Assembly (NCBI GenBank): GCA_018136815.1
Contig: CM030931.1
Location: forward strand, 7,212,399 to 7,276,398
From: Isochrysis galbana
Taxonomy: Eukaryota; Haptophyta; Isochrysidales; Isochrysidaceae
Reading direction: 5' to 3'
DNA: 64,000 bases
The position numbers and the translations under genes were made by a program. Every line of letters begins with the position of its first letter. The first letter of the stretch is position 1. The notes beneath the pieces are model-generated. The model was not told the origin of the DNA. It worked only from the letters and a program-made list of their open reading frames with translations, and searched no databases. Shown here piece by piece: positions 51,860-63,200 of this stretch.

Positions 51860-54723
51860 ATGCCGGAGCTATGCGGCCCCTCGAGAAGCGCTCTGCTACT
51901 GATGCTCGCGGCGCTGCTCGCCAAAGAGGTGGGCGCGCTCGCCGCAGCCGGACCGAGGCGCACCATGCCCGGCGGTGGCCGCGGCAGGCCGCCCGGCACG
52001 GGTGTGCGCAGCACGGGAAGTGGCGGGCGAAGCGGGCGTGCCGCTGGGCGAGGCAGTGGTGGCAATGGACGCTTGAGCCGCCGCCAGCGCGAGAGCCTGT
52101 ACGAGCGGGAGCAGTGGGGCAGGGAGGATGATCTCCAGCTGCTGGCTGCGGACCGTCGTCGCAAGCGGCGCTCAGTGTACGGCGAGGTGGATCGCTGGGG
52201 CACACGACGTACGGAGTCCAGCAGCAAGCCCCGAAGTTATGGAGACGATGTTGGCGATACCCTCGACGATGACGAGGGGTATGGCGGTGGGAATTACGGG
52301 TCCCGAACGGCTTATAACCCTGCGATCTCGCAGTCCTATCAGCAGCGCGGGGGCGGGCGCAATGCGGCTCGGTACATGGACACAGATGACGAAGATTACC
52401 CTAAGTTTGATGGATACAATGTCTACGAGGACGACTTCTCAGAGGTGGACCTGGATGGCAAATACCCTTTTGAGCCAGACGGCGAGCCGGCCATCCCACT
52501 CAAGTCGTGGGAATCAGAGGCCGCAAATCCTGAAGGCGGCAAGGGCTTCTTCTCCGATCGCACATTTGAATCCGTTGGGGCTTCAGAGGAGATGGTTGCA
52601 GCACTCCGCTCGGTCGGAGCTAGCACGCCATCCCATGTGCAAGCGCTTGGGTACAAGAAGGTGAGCGATCCATTGGGCCCAAACTGGGTCGTAGAAGGCT
52701 GATTTTCCCTGTAAGCATTCAATTTTGCTCAAGCTGTGTGTCGCTAAGTCAATGGCCATTCGCTTCCTTCGGCTTGTGGGCAGTTGCATCACGTTGGACA
52801 CAAGCCCTCAACAGTTGCTGTGGCCATTTTGTTCTGTCAGCCCACCCGACGCGCGGCCTCGTGACTTGCAGGTACTCGGTGAAGGTGATACTATCTTGGC
52901 TGACCAGACAGGGTCGGGCAAAACGCTCGCCTACCTCGCGCCTGTGGTGCAGACTTTGCGGGAAGCGGAACGCACGGACGGACGCACCGAAAGCACAATG
53001 GTCAGAGCACTCGTTTTGGTGCCAACAGCGGAGCTCGCACAACAGGTAGAGGCCCTTTCCTTTCGCCTGGAACCATGTCCCATAGCCCTCGTGTTATCCC
53101 TCTTCTCTTGGTCGAGCACAGTTCCGTGCCCCCTCGACGAGAAGGCGGTGTACGGAATAGGGTACATCACAACCACTCTCAATCCAGCTTCACTTGAAAT
53201 TGCAGGTGCTGCGTGTTGCGCGTTCTCTATCAATGGGCGGAGCTCCTTTCCGCTCTGCCATTGTGACGGGAGAGCACAAATGGGCCACACAGAAGAAGGC
53301 GGCACAGGCAGGTCTCGAGCTGCTCGTCGTCACTCCCGGGAGGCTAGCTGCCCACTTGAGCGCAGAGCCGCCCTCGTTCTCTTTAGGTAAGCTGTGCAAA
53401 AGTCTTTGGAGGAAAAAGCTTGCCTAGACTACCAACTCTCGCGCAATGTTTGGCTCATGACATTCATCGTTTCGCCTTCCACAACGCGAGGTTGGCCGGC
53501 TATGCATGCCGCCGAAAGCTTCTCGTGTCTGATAGTATCGTCCATGTACAATCGTACCGATTTACCCTGCTTCCTTCTGGATTCTTGCCGTCCCTCTCAG
53601 CCGATCTACGCCATGTCATCTTGGACGAGGTGGACGTGCTCTACGAAGATCCAGACTTCGACGAAATCTGGAGAATGCTGCGCGCCAAGACGCCTGCCCG
53701 CGCGTCGCACACTTTTGTTACTGCCACTCTTCCTCCACCAGTCGAGGACTCGATTCGGCGGAATTTCCCGCTCGCCAAGGCCATCAAAGGGCCGGGGCTC
53801 CACCAAACACGCGCTGGAGTTCGTCAGAAGCTCATCGATTGCTCCGCGGGAGCCGATAAGGTAAACTGCGATGACAAAGCCCCGGCACTCGTGGAAAGAG
53901 ACACCAGTCGTATTGTCGTCTTGTGGGTAACTTCAGGGTTCCGGTTCCCTCAAGTCACCCTCTTCTTCGCCCTCTACTTTTTGAGCCTCACGTTTGCTCG
54001 AGGCTTGTGTTCCCAACCGTACCTTCACTCCTTGACATAGAAAAACGGCTGGACACGCAAAGGCAGTCCGATTGAAGACGTTGGCTTCCAGCGCAAGATG
54101 GAGGCGCTCCTTTCCGAGCTGCGGGCTGAGCCATCACCGCAAACGCTCGTCTTTTGCAACACCATCGAGTCCTGTCGTCGGGTTGAGAATGCTCTACGTC
54201 GAAGGGACAGGAGAGGAAGAGAGATGGATGTGGCAGCATTCCATGCAGCTCTCACGCCCCCAGCAAGAAAGCAAGCCCTCGAGAAGCTCATCGGCGCAGG
54301 GCAGGACACACCCGATGTGCCCGTGGTGAGGAACGCAACAGCTACGGCGGGAGACCATGGGACGATCGATAGAGCTCGATTGGCATGCTTTGCCCAACCT
54401 GTTTCTTTGAGGGGGCCCATTTCGCCTTTAGAAGAAGACTTTTGACCTTATCCTTTCGCCTCGCCCCTGCATGACAGGTTCTTGTTTGTACCGATCGTGC
54501 GTCTCGAGGAATGGACTTTCCCGCAGTCGGCCACGTTATTCTCTTCGACTTTCCCCGAGATGGCGTAGAATATGTTCGTCGCGTGGGCCGCGCCACGCGC
54601 GGTGGAAACGCGCCTGGCCGTGTCACTTCACTCGCGCTTGGGAGACAGCTTGCATACGCCAAGGCATTGATGACCGCAAATGCGAGGGGCGAGCGAATCG
54701 ATATGGATACCCACGCAGGTTGA
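51860..54723 (+). CDS. DEVD-box ATP-dependent RNA helicase, plastid-targeted, six exons
   Basis: Exons 51860-52660, 52872-53045, 53206-53386, 53601-53860, 54041-54325 and 54478-54723 are joined by GT-AG introns of 211, 160, 214, 180 and 152 bp; phases agree and give 648 aa. Helicase motifs in order: I (ADQTGSGKT, about 277-285), Ia (PTAELAQQ), Ib (TPGRL), II as DEVD (394-397), III-like TATLP, IV (LVFCNT), V ([10 protein letters not shown], about 572-581), VI (RRVGRATR). DEVD rather than DEAD, with Arg replacing the first His of motif VI, resembles plant plastid RH22/RH39, which act in rRNA maturation and ribosome assembly. The N-terminus has a signal peptide ([20 protein letters not shown]) followed by a long Gly/Arg/Ser/Asp-rich region of about 200 residues. 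Upstream, 51799-51822 is a G homopolymer that makes earlier starts unlikely. Confidence 0.9.
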
Positions 54724-54828
54724 CTTGCCATGCAGTCGCATCGGGATGGTGACGCATCGAACATGCCCATAGCTCCTCGAGACGTAGGTTTCGGGTCGTC
54801 TGCGTATTTGTTCATCGAAGTTAACTTG

Positions 54829-54912
54829 GCTCATGTGCGTATTTGCACATGAGCTCGCTTTGTTCGGAGAGAGGGATTGGCTCCAGCCCAATCAAAACGA
54901 GCTCATGTGCAA
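54829..54912. other. competing hairpin arms downstream of the helicase
   Basis: GCTCATGTGC (54829-54838), then TTGCACATGAGCTCGCTTTG (54843-54862) and its near-perfect complement (54893-54912, one mismatch in 20). The middle arm can pair with either side, and the larger loop holds ATTGG...CCAAT. It may be a 3'-UTR structure. Confidence 0.75.
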
Positions 54913-55236
54913 CAACAATGGCGGTTGCCGTCTCGAGGACTTCTAAGTTGACTTCACTCGCGCGGGAGGGCATTGTTTTGCTGCTTATAATGGCCATCCT
55001 TATCTAGTGCGAATCAAATATGCAATGCATTCATTTGTCCTGCAATGTGACGATTTGAAACGGGATGAATTCGTGGCAACCGTCCTCAGAATCAAACACG
55101 AGCCTTGTCCGAACACCGAACAAAAGAATGGTAAGATGTACTACGTCTCTCGGGGGTGGATGATGATGTGGGACTAGCTGACGCGCAATAATTAGTGTGA
55201 TCGACATAGCTGGTCGCTGCGGTCTTTGCTTCCCTC

Positions 55237-55312
55237 AAGCTCCCGGGTGCATCCCACATGCTCCCTGGTGCATCCCGCATGCACCCGGGTGCATCCCGCA
55301 TACACCTGATGC
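55237..55312. repeat. 21-bp tandem repeat (CCGGGTGCATCCCGCATGCA)
   Basis: Between three and four imperfect units rich in GGTGCATCCC and CATGC. Confidence 0.85.
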
Positions 55313-55359
55313 ATATTGCTCGCGCTTGTGTGATATTGTTCAATGGGAGTCTCGCGCCG

Positions 55360-55475
55360 CCCGCCTCACTCCATCGCGGACCCCCCCCCCCGCCGGGGAT
55401 GGGCCCGTACAATCAACCCCAGCCCCTGCCCTCTGGCAGGGGCAGGGCACTGCCATTAATCAAGCCCAGACCCCT
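55360..55475. repeat. GC-rich dispersed element fragment
   Basis: CATCGCGGACCCCCC, GGGCCCGTACAATCAACCCC and CCCAGACCCCTTAG match 27520-27615, showing a short, probably truncated copy. Confidence 0.7.
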
Positions 55476-55479
55476 TAGA

Positions 55480-56830
55480 TGCGCGCGCACGAGCGCCGCG
55501 TACACCGACGGTCGCCCGTGCTATTCGATGCGCCAGCGGACGTGCTGGCGCTGGCTCCGGCGAGCCGCCTATGGTGCCCAATACGCCCCCGGGGTTGCGC
55601 CGGCTGGGCGCGACGAGCACGCTGCACTTCGAGTCACTCAACAGTAAAACTGATAGGGTCATGGGGGCCCCGTGCCCCCCCCCTCCATCGCAGACACCCC
55701 CTGGGTGGGCCTGCACACTCAACCTCAGCCCCTGCCTGCTGGCAGGGGCTGAGCTGACATCACACTGGCACAGACCCTCGCCGAGCGCGCATCGCGCGCC
55801 GCACGCATTCGCCTGCACTGGCCCCTGCTCGTACTGACCCCCCACTCCACCACTGAGCCACAGACCACCTGAGCCGCCAGGAGGGCACCCAGGACCAGCG
55901 AGGCCAGCGAGGGAGAGGCAGGAGAGGCCAGGGGCCCAGCCCCAGCCTCCACTGCCCCCTGAGCTGGCCCAGCTGGCCCTCTGGGGGGGCCCGAGGGTCC
56001 CCTCAGAGGGGTGCCATGGCGCGCGCAGGCATCGCACGCCCGTAGGAGAACGAAGAGAACCGCGAGAAAAGAACGACAAAAAAAACGACGCGATCTGACC
56101 CAAGAAAAGGTAAGACTCACGCCTGTTTACGGTATGTTTACAAGCCGACACCCCGAGCGACACACGAATGCCGCGAAGACGCGGAGATACTTGAAAAAGA
56201 CGCGAGGAGAGGGGGCCGAGACCTCCCAGGGGAACGAAGTGTCACATGCAACAGGCGTTTACGTTTGTTTTGCCACAGGAACACCACACCAGCAGGTCTG
56301 CCCCAGCCCACCCCCTGCACTTGGCCCGTTGTAGTGCACGCGGGCCCCCCCCCCGATACCAAAGACAAAGGAATGAAGGGGGTGGTGTAAGGGAGTGAGT
56401 AAACTGGGGTATAGGCGATGTCGTGAGTGAGTACCGTGAGTACGTGGACTGTATAGCTAGCGTGAGTAGCCCGAATCTTCAGAAGTTTTATTATGCACTT
56501 CGAGTCACTGCACGATGCCATGGCGTCTCAGTCGCGGCTGGAGGTGGTGCACGCCGGCAGGTGCGGGTGCACCGTCATGTGCCTACGCGAGGCGCGTGCG
56601 CCGGTGCCGGTGCGCTGCCTGACGCTGTCGCACGACATCCCGGTGGGCATTGAGTCTCTAAGGGGCACGCGGCTTCCTTCGGCGCTCGTGCACTTGGACC
56701 TCTCGGGAACCCTTTTGCGTGGTTACTTGTTACTTGGCGCACCTCGACGGGTTGCACGTTGCACCGCTTGGAGCGGCTGAACCTGTCGAAAACTGCTGGT
56801 TGTTTGACCGCGACATCTGCGCGTACGTGT
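55480..56830 (+). pseudogene. F-box/LRR-like gene disrupted by a transposable element
   Basis: Upstream part: RSPVLFDAPADVLALAPASR resembles an F-box start (...LPxDVLxLI), and a second frame reads GLRRLGATSTLHFESL. The element at 55639-56493 follows, flanked by duplicated TGCACTTCGAGTCACT. Downstream, HFESLHDAMASQSRLEVVHA continues with VPVRCLTLSHDIPVGIESLR then RLPSALVHLDLSGT (a leucine-rich repeat), and further on, out of frame, HRLERLNLSKTAG (another LRR). Several frameshifts mean no intact protein. The host family is inferred from motif style. Confidence 0.5.
55639..56493 (+). mobile_element. GC-rich element inserted with 16-bp target duplication
   Basis: TGCACTTCGAGTCACT at 55623-55638 and 56494-56509 are exact direct repeats. 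The interior begins CAACAGTAAAACTGATAGGG and shares CTCCATCGCAGACACCCCC, CAGCCCCTGCC and CCTCCACTGCCCCCTGAGCT with other GC-rich copies, and ends TAGCCCGAATCTTCAGAAGT plus TTTATTA, like the tails at 13870 and 40256. A long target duplication and A/T-rich tail suggest LINE-assisted retroposition. Confidence 0.75.
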
Positions 56831-56849
56831 CGACGCTGAGTGGAGGCGG

Positions 56850-57190
56850 CGCGCCCTTGCGCTCTCCTGCCTCTCCCTCGCTGGCTCTCGAGCCCCTGCC
56901 GGTCGACTAGTGCTGGCTGGGGGGTCCTGATCAGGGGGGCCCTGGCCATGGGGGAAGAGGGGCTAGTCAGAGGCATGGGCATTGGCTGGTCACGACAGTC
57001 CAGGGCGGGCGATTCAGGCGTGCCTGTGGGGAGAGGGATGGGTCAGCAGGGCAGTGTGCTCCTGGCCAAGCCATCAGGGATGCCAGGAGAGTGGGTGGTT
57101 CCTCCCCCATGGCGGGGGAGGAGTGGAGAGAGGGGGAGGGGGGGGCTCGTGCCCCCCCATGGCCCATGGCCATGGCCCATGGGTGATGGG
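56850..57190. repeat. GC-rich dispersed element relative
   Basis: CTGCCTCTCCCTCGCTGGCT, GCCGGTCGACTAG and GATCAGGGGGGCCC match 47530-47620 (inverted); GCCATCAGG.ATGCCAGGAG and GGTGGTTCCTCCCCCATGGC match 16765-16808. Confidence 0.7.
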
Positions 57191-57860
57191 TGAACTAAGT
57201 ATAAACTTAGTTGATGGGGTTGTGGCTGAGAAATGGAAATGGACTATTTTGTGCTGGAAGGAATCAGGAATCCATGTCATGGATTGAGATTGAGCTAGTA
57301 GAGCTACTAATGTTACGGCGTGCAAACCAAGCTCCAAGCATCCGCTGAACGAGATGTGTGGTCCGCGCGGTCGACCACAAGTATTCTGAGCATGTCCGAG
57401 CCCAGAGGACAGATGGACCTGGCTGGAGGTATGGAGGTAGTCTACCTCTCTTCAGTGGGGGCCTACCCTCTATTTTGACCAAGATACAGTAGGGGAGGAC
57501 TATTGTAGGGTGTCAGGAATTGAGTGGACACCGAGTACTTTTAGAGAGAGCGGGCAAGCGGCAAGAGAGAGAGAAAAGAGCAAGAGATTATACTCGTACA
57601 GAATGAAGTACTTTAGAGCAGAGACCAGCAGCCCGTTGTTCTTGGCGGGCGCCTCGCTCTCGAGCAAAGGGAGAGCAAGAGGAGGGAGAAAGGGGGGAGG
57701 GAACTTGGGGGTTGAGGGTTTGAGACAGGGGGGGGGAGGGGGGCTTGGGGGACGCAGGGCTTGTGGTTGGGCTTGTTGAAGGGTCGGGGAGAGGAGGGCG
57801 CCGTCGGTGTGCTTGCTTGGGCGAGAGCGGCCGAGCCAGTGCACTGGGCACGCCGCCGCG
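57191..57860. other. intergenic, leader of the SFT2 gene
   Basis: No gene seen. A G-rich stretch lies at 57700-57760 and A/G-rich sequence at 57540-57590 upstream of the SFT2 start. Confidence 0.4.
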
Positions 57861-59199
57861 ATGAGCGAGGTGGCCTCCTCGGCCCCGCGCGCTGGTGTGC
57901 CGCTGAGCGCCCAGCTGGGCAAGCTCTCCTGCGGCACTCGCCAGCCGACCACACCATCCCTCTTTGCCGGAAGTGGAAAGGATGTGGGATCGGCTGCGTG
58001 GAAGTCGGCCTCGTCCTTTTTCAACCGCAAGGCAGAGGAGCGGCTGCCTCTCCTCGCCGATCTGGAGGCCGGATCCTTCGCCTCGCTCACCTCGCGATTT
58101 TCGGGTGAGCAGTTGCGCAGGCCAGTACGGCCGTGATCAGGCTACGTAATCTTGATGCGCTCGCATGCGTTGAAAAGTACGGCCAACCTGAGTGCCGGAA
58201 CCGCTCCTTGCTGTGTCTTGAAAATCATGTCCGCGGTTCCACCGTGCAGGTGCTAACCGAAGTAGTGGGGGAGCTCCCGCATCACGTCTTCAATACGTAG
58301 CTGGTTGTTGGTGTCTTCCCTCCCTGACCTACCGACAGAGACTGGTTGGTTGCGCCCTGTGCTTTACGTCTGGACTCATTCTCATTGGCACATCTCTCTT
58401 GTCGCTCACCTCGATGTTGCTGGGCAACCCGGCGCCTTTCGCCGTCAAATATACTTGTGAGTTGTGACTTGCGGACCGCCATTGCTTCCCCCTCCCGTTC
58501 CCTTCTCCATGGCATTGCACACATCTAGGGGTCCCACCCACCACGGGCAGCTTTCCACCCCCGCTGAGAGCGCTAGCATAGCCTGTGCGAGTGCAGCTTT
58601 CTTGTCTTGTTGGACGGCGCCTCGCTGCCCATTCAAGCTGTGATTTACGCTTCAAGCGTGCTCCTCACATTGAACCGCTGCTGTTTTTACAGTAGGAAAT
58701 CTTCTATCTATTTCAGCGATTGGATTCCTCGTCGGCTGGGCCAAGATGTGCCGCTCGATGCTCGCGCGAGAACGGTGCGTCGCTTTCCTGGCTGCCTCCA
58801 CAACCCTACCAAGGGTCTTCCAGCGCGTGAGAAGATGCGCAGGGGTGCAATCGCCAAATTCAACTTTTGCATGGTGGGACGGACCACGCCTTAATCTTAC
58901 TCTCTGCACTAGGACTTGCACATGCGCGAATCACGTAAGATTCCACGTTTACTCATGCCATAGATATCCTAGCATCATATGCACTGTTTGCCGTTAGGCG
59001 TGGTGCGACCTTACTCTATCTGAGCTCGCTCTTCGTCACTCTTGCCTCCGTTTTCATCATGCACTCGGCAATCTTGACAGCTATTGCTATCGTCGTCCAG
59101 CTCACTGCGATGACATGGCATGGGGCCTCGTACCTCCCCTTCGGCCAACGCACCCTCCGCTTGTGCGCTCGATCAGGCTTTCGTCTCCTGCCTGTCTAA
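57861..59199 (+). CDS. SFT2-family vesicle transport membrane protein, four exons
   Basis: Exons 57861-58104, 58301-58456, 58693-58774 and 58998-59199 keep phase across GT-AG introns and give 227 aa. SFT2 proteins are four-helix membrane proteins of the Golgi/endosome that help retrograde vesicles fuse. Family landmarks: CLPSLTYRQRLVGCALCF leading into helix 1, SLTSMLLGNPAPFAVKYT|LGNLLSISAIGFLVGWAK (the TLGNLLS signature, restored only by splicing), MCRSMLARER|RGATLLYLSS, then VFIMHSAILTAIAIVVQLTA and WHGASYLPFG. The N-terminal ~80 residues are a Ser/Ala-rich cytosolic tail ending SLTSRFSG. An alternative acceptor for exon 2 at 58250/58251 is also in frame and would add about 17 residues. Confidence 0.9.
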
Positions 59200-59611
59200 A
59201 ATCCTCCTACATCCTCGGCCGTGACGCCGAACAATGTCTTGTGTGGACTCGTACTGCCAATGTCCTTGGCGGTTTGTGCGCTCAGCAACCCGTTTTGTAG
59301 GCATATGACCAGAGGGACAACCATTGTGGCGGTCCGATGCGCGGTGCGAAAGGCAAGTCCCTCGCCATCGCCATGTTTTTGCCAGGCACCAGGCATGCGC
59401 GCAGACGATGCATCGTCAAAATTGAATACTACTAATGTTATATCCTAGCCAATTAGCTACCAAGCTCGGGGTGGCGCAACATTGTTGAGGAACCCAAGGA
59501 AAAGCACAAATAAGGCGCACTACTAGAAAGTATTCAACACACGCACGAAACATAAAGGCTAACACTACCGCAAACCCCGAGCACAAGCACAAGAAACAAG
59601 AAATAGAAATA
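59200..59611. other. intergenic, no gene recognised
   Basis: 3' flank of the SFT2 gene; short frames only. Confidence 0.4.
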
Positions 59612-59926
59612 GGGCGGTCAAACAGTGGCAGTGGTTTTTTATTTGGGGTAAAAAAATGACCATCTCAGAATTGAGGAAATTTGAGGATTTTTTTCGGTAG
59701 AAAGTTCCCAACACACCCAACTTGCACATATCCGGGGCCCATTGGAAAGTGCTGCTAGATGGGTGATTTCCGGTTCCGGGGTTTCTACCGCTTTCGCTTT
59801 CGCTTTTCGCTTTACGCCTTTCTTTCTTTTTCTTTGGTCTTTGGTCTTTGGTACGTGCATTTCCTTAATCTTGACTTTTTCATGTTTGCACCCTTAGAAG
59901 TTAAAATAGTGTTTGTCCGCCCTAAA
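59612..59926 (+). mobile_element. MITE-like element with inverted ends AGGGCGGTCAAACA/TGTTTGTCCGCCCT
   Basis: Fourteen-base terminal repeats pair with one mismatch. The first 140 bp match the reverse complement of 29400-29553. The interior holds TTTCTTTCTTTTTCTTTGG-type simple sequence and no transposase, so it is non-autonomous. Confidence 0.82.
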
Positions 59927-59930
59927 TGAT

Positions 59931-60125
59931 CTCTTAAGAGGCGGATAGAAGCACCTTTGACCTTTGAAGTTGTGAAGGTGCTTCGCGACAGTTGAATGCT
60001 GAATGCTGAGTGCTCTGAGCTCCATGTATTGAATTAAATGGAGTTTTAATCACTTAAACGCACCCTATCCTCAAAGCAACCGCGACATGCAGCACCTCTA
60101 AAGGTGCTTCACCTCTTAAGAGATA
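59931..60125. mobile_element. MITE-like element with ATCTCTTAAGAGG ends
   Basis: The left end ATCTCTTAAGAGGCGGATAG then AAGCACC, and the right end GGTGCTTCACCTCTTAAGAGAT, are inverted repeats about 195 bp apart; a related end is at 21308-21348. It lies five bases from the preceding element. Confidence 0.7.
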
Positions 60126-60217
60126 GCAACACGAAGTTGTACCAAAAATATAACCACAATCGATGGTCCACATTCGACGAAACGCGACCTAGTTCTAATT
60201 GACAACGGAGACCCTTT

Positions 60218-60254
60218 CCGTTTCACTACTACTACTACTACTACTACTACTACA
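60218..60254. repeat. (TAC)n trinucleotide microsatellite
   Basis: About eleven ACT/TAC units directly upstream of the alpha-glucosidase start. Confidence 0.95.
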
Positions 60255-60263
60255 TGATATGGT

Positions 60264-63200
60264 ATGTATTTGGTAGGTGCATGTGCGTGTGGTCGCTGTG
60301 CGGGACGCGGGGGGCGCTGGCGGCTTCCCCCGGTCGCCGTCCGAATGACCCTCGTGTGTGCACGGGTGGCGAGAGAGGCGGCGGAGGTGAGGGAGCACGC
60401 GGGCGGGTGCACAGTCGAGCTAGGGGGTGGACTCAGCCTCTGCCTCACCGCGCTCGAGCTCGACATCATCCGCGTTGCGCTACGACCGCCGGGGAACTGC
60501 GAGAGACTCCGCCGAACGTGGATGGTCGCACCGGGCATGGACTCTCTCCCTGAGGAAGGGCGCGATAAGGAGTCTACAGAGGGGTTCCAAATGGTACCAA
60601 CTACGCTCGAACGCACCGAAGACGGCATGCTCCGCCTGTCCACCGGGCTGCTACGGGTGACGCTGCCACTGGCCCTTGGAGCTCCCCTGTGCCTGAGATT
60701 CTCGTGGTTTGATGAGCGCACGGGTGAGTGGCGGCTGCTCATGCAGGATCGCCCGACCGGAGCCTACTATTTTGACTCATCCGATGGACGGGCGCAGCAC
60801 TATATCTCTCGCCGCCGCGGCGACGCCTTCTATGGCTGTGGAGAGAGGAGCGGGCCGCTCGACCTCACTGGGCGGCGTATTGACATGCGGTGTGTCGATG
60901 CTATGGGGTACAGCGCTGCAAGCTCCGATCCGCTCTACAAGCATTGGCCATTCTACATTCGGAAGGCCGTCGTTGTGGAAATAGACTCCTCGGACTCTGC
61001 AGCAAAGGTCGAGCCATTGGGTCCAGCCGCCCACGGCGTTCCGCCTGGCTTGTGCTCATCCAATTCGGGTGGAGCTGCATACGGTGTTTTCTATGACTCG
61101 ATGGTACGGGCGACTTTTGATTTTGGTGCTGAGCTCAACAACTACCATGGCCTCTTCACATCTTATCAGGCCGAATGTGGATGTGATCTGGACTATTACG
61201 TCATCCTCGGACCGAGTATTCGCACGGTCAGCAGCCGGCGCCGGTGGTGCCCACTTGAGTTTTGCTTGGCGACGCGGCTGTCATGGGCTAACCTCTGCGC
61301 CTTCTTGTGTGCAGGTGACGGGGCGCTTCTCATGGCTCACAGGCCGCACGCTACTGCCCCCACGCTGGTCACTAGGGTATTCTGGATCAACAATGGCGTT
61401 CACTGATGCTCCTGATGCTCACGCACAGCTGCTTGGGTTTCTTGCGGATTGCGAAAAGCATGGCATCCCATGCTCATCATTTCAGCTCTCGAGTGGTTAT
61501 TCGTCGGATCCGTCGAAGGGCGGCAAGCGGTACGTCTTTGAATGGAATCGGTCGAAGGTGCCGGACCCTGCCGCGCTCGCATCCGCTTTTGAAGCGGCGG
61601 GCATTCGGCTGGCGGCCAATCTGAAGCCATGCTTGCTTACTGACCATCCGCAATACGAAAGCTGCGCAAGGTGCCCCGCATTGCCAAACATGATGCCCGT
61701 GTGCGGCCTGTAGCGGCAGCCTGGCCCATCCTAGGGGCCTCGAAGCCCCGCATAGCATGTTGTCGTTTCACCCCGCATTACGGTGCGTCAATCACCACCA
61801 TTGTCATTTGCGTCTAGGCAACGGCTCTTTGTACAACGCTCGGGTGCTGCAGCTGCCATGGAGGCACATGCCGCACATGGCGGCGCCGTCTTTTGGCCTT
61901 CAGGCACGAGTCGTGGTGTTTGGGCCCCCGAGCTTTCAATGTTTTGGGACGCGCGTGGTTCTCATCTCGACTTCACCAACCCCGACACTTCCGCGTGGTG
62001 GCGAAATCGTGTCCGGGAGGCGATCCTCAGCTACGGTATCACCTCCACATGGAATGACAACAACGAGTACGCCCTTGACGACGAGGACGCGGTCTGCCAC
62101 GGCTTTGGAATGGTTGCCCCGATCAAGCTCATGCGGCCCCTCATGGGGCTGCTCATGAGTCAAGCCTCCTGGCGTGCACAACTCGATCACTCCCAAGAGA
62201 CGCGGCCGTGGCTCATCTCTCGGTCTGGCATGCCAGGCATGCAAAGGTGAGCACGGTCAGCGCAGTCACCGGAAGAGAGCTCCCAGGAAAAATAGCGTTG
62301 GTTCACGGCAAGCCCCGCCGCCCCCCCCCGCCGTCGCCGCCGTCGCCCCCCCCCCTCCCCCCCTCCACCACCCCGCCCTGAAATCACGCTCACGTCCCAC
62401 TGATTGACGATTGTGATTTCAGGTACGTGCAGACGTGGTCTGGAGATAATTACACCGAATGGCAAACTCTGCGATACAACTTGCAAATGGGCCTAGGACT
62501 TGGGTTATCGGGTTGCTTCAACTTTGGGCATGACGTTGGTGGCTTCGCCGGCCCGCCACCCTCCCCAGAGCTTCTTGTGCGCTGGTTGCAAAACGGAATC
62601 TTCCATCCCCGCTTCACCATCCACTCATGGAATTCGGATGGCTCGGTCACCACCCCATGGATGTATCCGCATGTTATCCCCACGGTTCTCGCCACTATCC
62701 AGTTCCGCTATGCGTTGCTTCCATATCTGTACACATTGCTTCGTGCGGCTCGCGACTCCTACGAGCCGCCGCTCCGACCCATTTTCTACGACTATGAGGA
62801 GGACTCCAAGGCATGGCTGCCTTCCGACGACTTTATGTGCGGACCATCCCTACTGGTGGCGAATGTGATGGAAGAGGGCGCAAGGAGGCGACAGGTATAT
62901 TTGCCCGAGAATGGGGGGAGAGGTTGGTATAACTTTCACGAGGGGACACACATGGACGGAGGCCAAAGCGTCAACTTGGCAGCGCCACTGAATCGTATCC
63001 CGCTACTGGTTCCCGCTGGCGCTTGTATCCCTATGGGCGAGCCAAATGCGCGCACGGCTCTTGACGGAGGCGAGATCCGATACCTTCACGTCTTCCCATT
63101 CCCATCGGGCGCTGGATTCAATGGCGTCGAATTGTGCTATTCCTGGACCGAAGACGACGGTGTGAGCGATGCTGAGGCCAGAGGCGAGGTCGTAATCATC

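Noticed and set aside
57500-58090. Minus-strand Pro-rich frame of 196 codons
   Set aside because: It overlaps exon 1 of the SFT2 gene antisense and has no motif.
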